Source of the DNA: DATKIY01 sp963726755
Lineage (GTDB): Bacteria > Actinomycetota > Actinomycetes > JAHEKZ01
DNA length: 64,000 nt
Direction: 5' to 3'
Assembly: GCA_963726755.1 (NCBI GenBank)
Contig: CAVSDB010000001.1
Coordinates: 1,302,001-1,366,000 of the forward strand
The stretch's first letter is position 1; each line of letters begins with the position of its first letter. A model generated the notes under the pieces. It saw only the letters and a list, made by a program, of their open reading frames with translations, was not told where the DNA came from and did not search any database. Shown here in pieces: positions 53,412-60,639 of this stretch. The position numbers and the translations under genes are program-made.

Positions 53412-54763
53412 CACAGAGTCACCACCGAAAGTGCCGTTACGCCGGAGGTCGGGAGCAAGCTCGCCGTGGTTGGCCACGAACCCGACGGGCTCTTGCCGGT
53501 GACTTTGATCTGCCATTTACCGGCCGGAAGTGAGGCATTCAGAACACCCGAGGCGTTCGTCGTACCCACCGTGATCGGGTTTTCTGTCGTGCCACAGGTC
53601 GTCGTGGTCACCGGAGTGGCGGTGACGACCGCATTCGGCACGGCGACACCGAGTGTGTTCTTCACCGTCAGCGCCATCGGGGCCAGACGAGTAGTCGTTG
53701 TCCCGGTTCCCGCTGGGGCGATGATGATCGCTGGTGAACGTGTGCCGCCGGCCGTTGCTGGGTCGGACTGTGCGCATGAGCCGGCCCACAGGCTGTAGCC
53801 GTCGGTGAATGGCCACAGCGAGTTCACGGTTGTCGTCGCGCTGCTGGTCGTTACGACGCGAGTTCCGGTCGGCTGTAGCCCGGTGTTGGCAAGGGTCAAG
53901 GCTGGCCACGAAGCTGGTAGCGAGTATCCGCCCTCAGTGATGTACGTGACTGCCAGTGTCGCGGCCTTGTCGTAGTTAATGGTGACCTGCGACAGAGTTC
54001 CAGCGGTAACGACCACTGACTTATCTGGTGTTTGGTCGCCATAGAAGTCCACGTAGCCCGGTTCGTTCATCGATGCCGTGTACGTACCGGGAGTGGACAG
54101 CGCGAACACCGCGCAACCGTCGACGGCTGTGGTGTCGCTGAACGTGCCTGCGGGTCCAGTGATCGAGACCGTACGGTTCTTGCTCGGCAGGCCAGCTGCA
54201 TCCAGGACCTTGACGCCGACGAATGACAGCGTTGACGACAGCACACCCTTCGGTGGCGTCAGCACTGTGTTGGACGTCGACGGGAGGAACCGTGCCCATG
54301 TTGGGCCACGAAACCTCGACGTTCACGGCAAGCGTTGGGTAGGTAATGGCTGCGCCACCGTCGCAACTGCTTTGACCGGTTCCGGCTGGCAGCCACTCGA
54401 CATTGCGCTTGACCGTGTACGGAATCGCCGTCCACCTTCAGGTCGGCACCGGCGCTCTGGCCAGGCAACGGATGTGGGTTCAGCACGAAGTTGGCGGCCG
54501 CCAACGCACCGGGCGCCGTCAACGACGAGTTGAACTCATTGCGCGTGATTTCCAACTCGCGCGATGCGAGATTGGCCGCAGCTACCCGGTTCTTGTCCAG
54601 GCGCGTGGTCTTCATCGCGGCTGCCAAGCCCCATAACAATGGCGCTGGCGACGATCGAGAAAATCACCATCGCGACTACCAGCTCGATAAGCGTGAGTCC
54701 CCCCTCACCATCAAGCTGAGCACGACGGCGAAAAGAGAGAAGATTCGGCCATGACCTCTGCAT
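53411..54763 (-). CDS. PilV-like minor pilin with Ig-like C-terminal domains (three apparent frameshifts)
   Basis: The prepilin leader ends GEGG before LTLIELVVAMVIFSIVASAIVMG (Glu at +5), then MKTTRLDKNRVAAANLASRELEITRNEF, typical of PilV. The rest contains repeated beta-rich, carboxypeptidase-regulatory/Ig-like segments (VKVLDAAGLPSKNRTVSITGP..., NALGVAV-type TVKNTLGVAVPNAVVTATPV, and GVLNASLPAGKWQIKVTG). The frame breaks near 54628-54631 (extra G in a G run), 54423-54440 and 54290. Bridging these gives about 450 residues. The ATG at 54763 is seven bases after a sigma-28-type -10 element, so the transcript may be leaderless. Confidence 0.75.
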
Positions 54764-54770
54764 GGGCGTC

Positions 54771-54799
54771 TTATCGGCATCTGAAATAGCCGACTTGAA
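54771..54799 (-). promoter_or_regulatory. Sigma-28-like promoter of the pilV-pilW-pilX-pilD unit
   Basis: TTCAAG (54799-54794) and GCCGATAA (54778-54771) are separated by 15 bases on the minus strand; the -10 part is a full match to the FliA/WhiG consensus. The pilV-like ATG begins seven bases further on, the spacing expected for a leaderless mRNA. Confidence 0.75.
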
Positions 54800-54814
54800 C
54801 GGGGACGAGCAACG

Positions 54815-54848
54815 GCTCGGGGCCACACCGTGTGGTGTGCCCCCGAGC
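54815..54848. terminator. Hairpin after pilin gene 1
   Basis: Arms GCTCGGGG and CCCCGAGC, then CACACC and GGTGTG inside a C-C mismatch, enclose GTGT. It lies about 40 bases past the stop of the first pilin. No T-tract follows, but the second pilin has the matching hairpin with a compensatory change at the outer pair, so the structure is selected. Confidence 0.7.
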
Positions 54849-54887
54849 CAGTTGCATCTGATTCACCCTGGGTAGTACAATGGGTGA

Positions 54888-55298
54888 TCAGTTGTTCACG
54901 CAAACGCCGCCGGCAGCCTGGAGGCCACCGTCGTTGCTGTCGTAGATCCAGTTGGCCTGCGAACCAGGCTGCGCACCGGCGATACGAGTGATGGTCACGC
55001 AGTAAGACGAACCGATGGTCGAAACGGCCACCGCTGCGTTGTTACCTGGCGAAAGCTTGACTGCAGCAGGAACCGCAGCCGGGTAGGTCTGAGTGTCAGT
55101 GAACGCAGTTTCCATCTCGTTGGCCACCGCGCGAGCGTCAGCCTTCATCGATGCGTCAACAGCCTTCTGACGCTGGTTCAAGAACACCGGGATAGCAATA
55201 GCAGCAAGAATACCGATGATGATAACGACGACCAGGAGCTCGATGAGGGTGAAGCCTTCCTCATTCTCGTCCATGGCCTTACGGATGCGAGCGAGCAT
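54888..55298 (-). CDS. pilA: Major type IV pilin, copy 1
   Basis: This prepilin of 136 residues is the probable fibre subunit. The leader MLARIRKAMDENEEG (15 residues) is cut before Phe16, followed by FTLIELLVVVIIIGILAAIAIPVFLNQ with Glu20 at +5. The globular part has two cysteines (SSYCVTI and GGVCVNN) that would close the C-terminal disulfide loop. The ATG at 55298 is preferred because AAGGGA is six bases upstream; an adjacent ATG at 55301 and a longer frame are less likely. It differs from copy 2 at two residues (GNNAAV versus GNKAVV). A c-di-GMP riboswitch-like leader precedes it. Confidence 0.94.
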   Translation of the reverse strand: MLARIRKAMDENEEGFTLIELLVVVIIIGILAAIAIPVFLNQRQKAVDASMKADARAVANEMETAFTDTQTYPAAVPAAVKLSPGNNAAVAVSTIGSSYCVTITRIAGAQPGSQANWIYDSNDGGLQAAGGVCVNN

Positions 55299-55359
55299 CA
55301 TTTGTCCCTTCAGGACGTAACGGTGAGCCGTACGGCGCTCGCCCTGGACCACCCCTAAG

Positions 55360-55441
55360 GGCTGACCGAGGTAGCTGGGCTAACCACATGGGTCCCCTGG
55401 CTTTGCGAACCCGCCTCACGACGGGAGTGCCTTGTCTGGCC
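55360..55441 (-). ncRNA. c-di-GMP-I (GEMM) riboswitch-like leader, copy 1
   Basis: In the minus-strand transcript the element shows ACAAGGCA at the 5' side. Next is a six-pair P2 stem CCCGUC-GUGA-GGCGGG closed by a GNRA tetraloop, then the invariant CGCAAAGCC. A P3 hairpin (GGGGACCC region) and a 3' segment UUAGCCCAGCUACC follow, matching UAGC...UACC of the Vibrio Vc2 aptamer. P1 can be extended by GAC/GUC and GGC/GCC pairs. The guanine and cytosine expected to contact c-di-GMP appear retained. The ribosome site downstream can form the small hairpin GUCC-UGAAG-GGAC, a possible expression platform. Confidence 0.8.
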
Positions 55442-55464
55442 GGTTGGCTCTTTACAAGTACTGT

Positions 55465-55491
55465 TTCGACCCCCCACATACCCGTCTTGAG
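55465..55491 (-). promoter_or_regulatory. Sigma-28-like promoter of pilin gene 1
   Basis: CTCAAG (55491-55486) and GTCGAA (55470-55465) are separated by 15 bases on the minus strand. Transcription would start about 20 bases before the riboswitch. The identical element precedes the second pilin. Confidence 0.72.
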
Positions 55492-55542
55492 CCACGATGA
55501 TCACAGACTTCACCGGCGAGTTCCACCGCTGACAACAAGCAG

Positions 55543-55576
55543 ACTCGGGGCCACACCGTGTGGTGTGACCCCGAGT
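55543..55576. terminator. Hairpin after pilin gene 2
   Basis: Arms ACTCGGGG and CCCCGAGT with inner CACACC/GGTGTG enclose GTGT. Compared with the hairpin after pilin gene 1, the outer pair has changed from G-C to A-T on both arms, preserving pairing. Confidence 0.7.
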
Positions 55577-55619
55577 CCTGCTAGTGATAATGCGATCAGA
55601 TGATCTGGTGATCAGCCGA

Positions 55620-56030
55620 TCAGTTGTTCACGCAGACCCCGCCGGCAGCCTGGAGGCCACCGTCGTTGCTGTCGTAGATCCAGTTGGCCTGCGAACCAGG
55701 CTGCGCACCGGCGATACGAGTGATGGTCACGCAGTAAGACGAACCGATCGTCGAAACGGCCACCACTGCCTTGTTACCTGGCGAAAGCTTGACCGCAGCA
55801 GGAACCGCAGCCGGGTAGGTCTGAGTGTCAGTGAACGCAGTTTCCATCTCGTTGGCCACCGCGCGAGCGTCAGCCTTCATCGATGCGTCAACAGCCTTCT
55901 GACGCTGGTTCAAGAACACCGGGATAGCAATAGCAGCAAGAATACCGATGATGATAACGACGACCAGGAGCTCGATGAGGGTGAAGCCTTCCTCATTCTC
56001 GTCCATGGCCTTGCGGATGCGAGCGAGCAT
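55620..56030 (-). CDS. pilA: Major type IV pilin, copy 2
   Basis: This is a near-identical copy of the pilin encoded 732 bases to the left: same 15-residue leader, cleavage before Phe16, Glu20 at +5, and the same two cysteines. Only two residues differ in the globular domain (Lys and Val instead of Asn and Ala in the SPGN.A segment). It has its own sigma-28-like promoter, riboswitch-like leader and terminal hairpin, so either copy could be expressed alone. Both are probably major pilins; dosage, antigenic variation or recent gene conversion are possible explanations. Confidence 0.94.
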   Translation of the reverse strand: MLARIRKAMDENEEGFTLIELLVVVIIIGILAAIAIPVFLNQRQKAVDASMKADARAVANEMETAFTDTQTYPAAVPAAVKLSPGNKAVVAVSTIGSSYCVTITRIAGAQPGSQANWIYDSNDGGLQAAGGVCVNN

Positions 56031-56091
56031 CATTTGTCCCTTCAGGACGTAACGGTGAGCCGTACGGCGCTCGCCCTGGACCACCCCTAAG

Positions 56092-56172
56092 GGCTGACCG
56101 AGGTAGCTGGGCTAACCACTGGGTCCCCTGGCTTTGCGAACCCGCCTCACGACGGGAGTGCCTTGTCTGGCC
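56092..56172 (-). ncRNA. c-di-GMP-I (GEMM) riboswitch-like leader, copy 2
   Basis: The sequence is identical to the copy before pilin 1 except for one missing base in the P3 loop (ACCCAGUGG instead of ACCCAUGUGG). P1 elements, the GUGA tetraloop stem, CGCAAAGCC and the 3' UACC segment are all present. The distance to the pilin start codon, about 62 bases, is the same as in copy 1. The change is confined to a tolerant loop, so both should bind alike. Confidence 0.8.
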
Positions 56173-56195
56173 GGTTGGCTCTTTACAAGTACTGT

Positions 56196-56222
56196 TTCGA
56201 CCCCCCACATACCCGTCTTGAG
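56196..56222 (-). promoter_or_regulatory. Sigma-28-like promoter of pilin gene 2
   Basis: CTCAAG (56222-56217) and GTCGAA (56201-56196) are separated by 15 bases on the minus strand, identical to the promoter of copy 1. The duplication ends about 12 bases upstream of this -35 element. Confidence 0.72.
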
Positions 56223-56234
56223 CCACGATGATCA

Positions 56235-56494
56235 CGACTTGGCATCACACCCAGACGGCCCAACGTCCAGTGGCGCCTTCAAGAGCCGGCGTGCTCTGCG
56301 CGCTCCTTGATCCCATGGAACGTCCCGCGAGCCATGACAGATCGGCGGGGATGATGGCCATGAGCTGCGCAGCGAGTTCGTGTGGGGATCCACCTCACGA
56401 CGGTGAAGAAGGCAGTCCCGGCCCAAATGGCTTCGGGGCTGGTGTCGATGGTGATCGCAGGGTTAGTCGCGACCTGCGGACAGGCTTCCCCTGA
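56235..56494. other. Gene-free stretch upstream of the pilin pair
   Basis: I see no recognisable gene, RNA or repeat here. Short open frames on both strands have no family resemblance. It separates the duplicated pilin units from a convergently oriented PPOX-family gene on the same strand, so it probably contains only that gene's 3' end region. Confidence 0.5.
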
Positions 56495-56918
56495 CTAGCT
56501 CTCGATCATGCTTGGGCGAAACCTCCGACCTGACACTGCATCGACCTCGACACGCACAAAGACCGGCTTAGGGCCTCGTTGCCAGGCGATGACCGGCAGA
56601 CTCAAAACTGTCAAGTATTTCGTGAACGTTCGTCAGGGAACGAGCTCGTCCCTTGAGCACGACGCTCCACGCCTCGCCGGATTCTTGGTCCACTCCGTCA
56701 ACCTCGAAGGCGACGCGGTGCCCATCTGCCGCGTTGAGTTTGGTCCCGAGCGCTGTTCGGAACATCACCGTGCCGTGGTCGACCAGATGGTTGACCGGGA
56801 AGATCTCTGGCTGCTCGTCCAAGACCACTGCCAGCCGCCCCACTTGCGCACTTCGGACTAGATCCCAACAGGTGTTATCTCGAAGCACCTCGATCGCATC
56901 GGTTCCGTCTTGTTGCAT
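56495..56918 (-). CDS. Pyridoxamine 5'-phosphate oxidase-family (split-barrel flavin/haem-binding) protein (apparent frameshift)
   Basis: This is a split-barrel protein of about 140 residues. The frame reads LVRSAQVGRLAVVLDEQPEIFPVNHLVDHGTVMFRTALGTKL and SGEAWSVVLKGRARSL, typical of the small actinobacterial PPOX-like proteins. It then stops prematurely. Removing one A from AAAA at 56604-56607 continues it as LPVIAWQRGPKPVFVRVEVDAVSGRRF, the normal ending. Relatives bind FMN, F420 or haem; none can be chosen. The gene lies next to a DevS/DevR-like pair, where mycobacteria also keep such proteins. Confidence 0.76.
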
Positions 56919-57029
56919 GTCTGACCTCCCATCGACCGTTCACCGGTTCCACCTTGGGCCGAGCGGCGGTGCCTTACCCGGGCAAGAAGTCCCGATGTTT
57001 TGCTTTCGCCCCTCCCCTAGGGTGAATTC

Positions 57030-58653
57030 GTGGATCCTGGCTCCGAGCGGATAGCGCGACTACTGGACGCCGTGCTCGCGGTCAGTTCCGATCTCGATCT
57101 GTCCCAGGTGCTGTCCCGAATCGTCCAATCTGCCTGCGATCTGGTCGACGCGAGGTATGGCGCCCTTGGTGTGCTCGCTCCGGAAGGTGAACACCTGGTC
57201 GAGTTTGTGACCCAGGGACTCTCCGACGCGAACGGCGGGCTATTGGCGACCTGCCGCACGGGCGAGGAATTCTCGGATTGCTGATCCGTGACCCTCAACC
57301 GCGACGCGTCCGCGACATCGCGACGCATCCGGCCTCCTACGGTTTCCCGCCAAACCATCCGCCTATGCACAGCTTCCTGGGGGCGCCCATCGCCATCCGC
57401 GGAAGAGGTGTTCGGCAACCTCTATCTGGCCAACAAGCAAGACGCACGTGGAGTTCAGCGCAAGACGATCAGGAAGTCGTCGTCGCGTTGGCCGCGGCTG
57501 CTGGCGTCGCCATCGACAACGCGCGCCTGTACGACCGATCGCGCCGGCAACGCGAACTCGCTGACGCGCTTGCCGAGATGACGCAGCATCTTCTGGAAGG
57601 CATGGAAACCGACGCGGCCCTTCGCTTGATGGCCCGGCGCAGCGCTGAGATGGCGGTTGCCGAGCTCGCCGTCGTGGCGCTGTATGACGAAGGTGGTCGA
57701 CTTACCGTCCGCGCGACCAACGACGAACGACCCTCGCATGGTGTTGGCCTTGAACTTGACCCCGACTTTCGATGGAGCGAGTTGGTCGCACGCCGGTTGC
57801 CATATCTCATTTCCGAACCCGACCAAGACTCGAACACCGAGCTGGCTGAAATCCGACAACTGGGTTCACTGGATCCCGACGGTCCCACAGCGATCGTCGC
57901 CATCGCAGTCGGTGACGCCGAGCTCGGGGTGCTTGGCGTCGCATGGAACTCTGACCAAGACGTTGCCGCCCGTCAGTCACTCGACTCTTTACACACCTTT
58001 GGGCGAACGGCTGCGCTAGCCCTCGAGGCAGCAACTGCTCAACGTGAGCGTGGGCGGGTAGCACTTCTTGAGGATCGAGACCGAATCGCTCGAGACATGC
58101 ATGACCACGTGATTCAACGGCTGTTCGCCACCGGACTGTCGTTGCAGTCGACCAGGCTGATGACGTCGGATGACGCGGTGTGCCAGCGACTCGACGAGGC
58201 CGTGGACGCGATTGACGTGGCGATCAAAGACATTCGAGAGGCGATCTTCGCGTTGCATCGTCCGATCGGAGGTCTTGGTGTTCAGGCCGAAGTCGACGAA
58301 CTTGTCCGCCACGCCGGCCGCACGCTGGGGTACAACCCAGAGGTCAGCACGAGTGGATCGTGGGGCTCTCTGCCGTTCGGAGATAGAGCCGGAGTTGTTG
58401 GCAGTCGTCCGCGAGGCCCTGTCGAACGTCGTTCGCCACGCTCAGGCGAGCTGGTGTCGAGTGTCGGTCCACGTGACCGATTCGGTTGTGAGAGTCGAGG
58501 TGGAAGACGACGGAATGGGGATTCCCAAGGACGCTGAGTTGAGCGGACTCAGGAATCTCGAGCGACGAGCTGCCCGGCTCGAACGGCAGCCTGCAGTTGG
58601 CCGCTCGCCATCCAACGGGAACCGTCCTCATGTGGCAGGTGCCGGTCAAGTAG
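57030..58653 (+). CDS. DevS/DosT-like GAF-domain sensor histidine kinase (several apparent frameshifts)
   Basis: This is a predicted soluble two-component sensor. The order is a first GAF domain (LDAVLAVSSDLDLSQVLSRIVQSACDLVDARYGALGV, continuing FPPNHPPMHSFLGAPIAIRG and EVFGNLYLANKQ), a second GAF domain (LMARRSAEMAVAELAVVALYDE...), and a HisKA_3 dimerisation site with the phospho-His in DRDRIARDMHDHVIQRLF. A HATPase then follows (EPELLAVVREALSNVVRHAQA, VEDDGMGIP, GLRNLERRAARL). Breaks are needed near 57270, 57405, 57460, 58375 and 58585; the last frame ends TGTVLMWQVPVK. It is convergent with, and six bases from, a LuxR-type response regulator, its likely partner. Confidence 0.78.
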
Positions 58654-58659
58654 GGCAGG

Positions 58660-59302
58660 TCAAGAGTCAGGTTGCTGTTGGTGGGTTACCGCAAACACCG
58701 CAGCCTGCGTTCGACGCTGCATGCCGAGCTTTCCCAGTATCGACGTGACGTAGTTCTTGACCGTCTTCTCGGCCAGCGACATCGATTCGCCGATTTGCGC
58801 GTTCGTCTGTCCGTCGGCAATGTGTTGCAGAATTCGTCGCTCCTGCGGAGTTAGCGCTGACAGTCGAGGATCTGTTCGAGTGTCGCCCCAGCGGTCGCGG
58901 ATCTGCGCGCGACGCGCTTCGTCGATCAGTGACTCACCGGCCGCCACCTTGCGTATCGAGTCGACCAGAGTGTTTCCCTTGACGTCCTTAAGTACGTACC
59001 CGGCAGCACCGGCGCGATCGCGCTTGACCAGCGCCTGCTCGTCGTCGTACGACGTCACGATGAGCGCTGCGATGCTGGGATCAACGGAACGAATGTCTCG
59101 ACAGGTATCGATGCCCGACCCATCGGGCAGCCGCGCATCCAACAGCGCGACATCGGGACGAAGCGCCGGAATCCTGCGAGTTGCTTCGAGAGCCGAACCC
59201 GGACTCTCCGACCACTTCGATGTCGTCCTCGCGCTCGAACAACTCTCGGAGCCCGCGTCGGACGATCTCGTGATCGTCGAGAATGAACACCCGAATCGTC
59301 AT
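58660..59302 (-). CDS. NarL/DevR-type LuxR response regulator (apparent frameshift)
   Basis: This is a predicted DNA-binding response regulator of about 213 residues. The receiver begins MTIRVFILDDHEIVRRGLRELFE with the acidic pair, and the phospho-acceptor Asp is in ALLDARLPDGSG. Then come the conserved LIVTSYDDEQALV and YVLKDVKG. The C-terminal LuxR helix-turn-helix is LSALTPQERRILQHIADGQTNAQIGESMSLAEKTVKNYVTSILGKLG. Removing one base near 59196 joins VVGESG to SALEATRRIPALRPDVALL. It is probably paired with the convergent GAF kinase; the DevR resemblance is at domain level. Confidence 0.82.
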
Positions 59303-59396
59303 CGTCGTCCGTCAACCCCAATCGTCTTGGCAGTCGAACGATAGTGGCCTCTCAGACTATGACGCGACCGACGGACTATCGGCAATACTCCCGTCA

Positions 59397-60619
59397 CTAC
59401 TTGATGAGGTCGAAGACCTTGAAGATGGGCATGTACAGGGCGATGATCATGCTTCCGACGAGACCACCGAGCACTGCGATCATCAGTGGCTCGATCAGCG
59501 CAGTCAGCGACTCCGTGGTCGACTCGACTTCTTGGTCGTAGAACTCACTGATCTTCTCGAGCATGGCGTCCAGCGCACCGGTGTCTTCACCGACCGCCAG
59601 CATCTGCACGACCATGGGCGGGAAGATCGCGTGGTGGGTGAGTGGTTCGGTGAGCGACTCACCATTGCGGACGCTGTCCTGGACGTCGCGAACAGCTCGT
59701 GCCACCACGACGTTGCCCGACGTGTCGGCAACGATGTCGAGGCTCTGCAGGATCGGGACACCGGCGTGGAGCATGGTGCCGAAGTTGCGAGTGAAGCGGC
59801 TGAGCGCAATCTTCTGGAACAGCGGGCCGAAGACCGGGATCTTCAACTTGATGGGGTCAAGGACGTTACGTACTTGCTCCTTGTGCTTGATCTTCTTCCA
59901 GATGATCACGAAGGCGATAAGGCCAATGGCGATAGGGATGAAGCCCATCTTCAACAGATCGCTCAACTTGACCAGCAGCAGCGTGGGAGCAGGCAGTTGC
60001 GCGCCAAGACCTTCGAACATCTTGGCGAAGATCGGCACGATGAACAGCAACATGCCGGTCACCGCGAGAAGCGCCATCACGAACACCACAACCGGGTAAG
60101 TCATGGCGCTCTTAATCTTGCCCTTGAGGCGTACTTCCTCTTCATAGTTCGCCGCAATACGAAGCAGCACACCGTCCAAGAATCCGCCGACCTCACCGGC
60201 TCGAACCATGTTCACCATGAGCGGTGGGAAGACTGCCGGGTGTTCGGCCGAGCGCGCCGGAGAGCGCGTTACCGTTTTCCACGCTGTTGCGGACCTCGCC
60301 CAGGACTCCTGCCAAGCGTCTTGTTGGGAGTCTGCTCCGAGAGAATGTTGAGGGCACGCATGAGCGACAGACCGGCACCGATCATGGTGGCGAACTGTCG
60401 CGACATGACCGCGATGTCCTTGAGCTTGACCGAACCGCCGAATCCGGGGATCTTCAGTTCGGTCTTCATCCCAGCTTTGTGCTCGGTGATGGTGACCGTC
60501 GCGTAGCCCAGGCTTGACAGTTTTTGTGCCACCGCGCCCTGGGACTCGGCCTCGATCGTCCCCGTGACGATCTTGCCCGCCTTGTCCCGGACCTGGTACT
60601 GGTACATCGTCGTTCCCAT
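59397..60619 (-). CDS. pilC: Type IV pilus inner-membrane platform protein PilC (two apparent frameshifts)
   Basis: PilC is the platform protein on which PilB and PilT act. The N-terminal GspF domain reads YQYQVRDKAGKIVTGTIEAES, then VMSRQFATMIGAGLSLMRALNIL. The second half repeats the fold (LSRFTRNFGTMLHAGVPILQSLDIVADTSGN, FPPMVVQMLAVGEDTGALDAML) with membrane helices at AMTYPVVVFVMALLAVTGMLLFIVPIF and the C-terminus. Two single-base excesses near 60318 and 60258 split the middle part; bridging gives NKTLAGVLGEVRNSVENGNALSGA and SAEHPAVFPPLMVNMVRAGE. It follows pilT by 20 bases and is likely expressed from the pilT promoter. Confidence 0.88.
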
Positions 60620-60639
60620 GTCGTAACTCCCTTGGTGGC

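Larger units (their letters stand above)
54815..56234. repeat. Tandem duplication containing hairpin, pilin gene, riboswitch and promoter
   Basis: Two direct copies of a unit of about 690 bases, 54815-55503 and 55543-56234, are offset by 731-732 bases. Each contains, in minus-strand order, promoter, riboswitch, pilin gene and terminal hairpin. The copies differ by a handful of substitutions and single-base indels; identity ends at CACGATGATCAC on the right-hand side. Confidence 0.9.

Noticed and set aside
56228..56494. An 88-codon plus-strand frame upstream of the pilin pair
   Set aside because: No ribosome site or family resemblance, and it starts within the duplicated pilin promoter region.
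59283..60506. A 407-codon plus-strand open frame opposite pilC
   Set aside because: Antisense to PilC with a His/Asp/Arg-rich composition typical of shadow frames and no recognisable domain.
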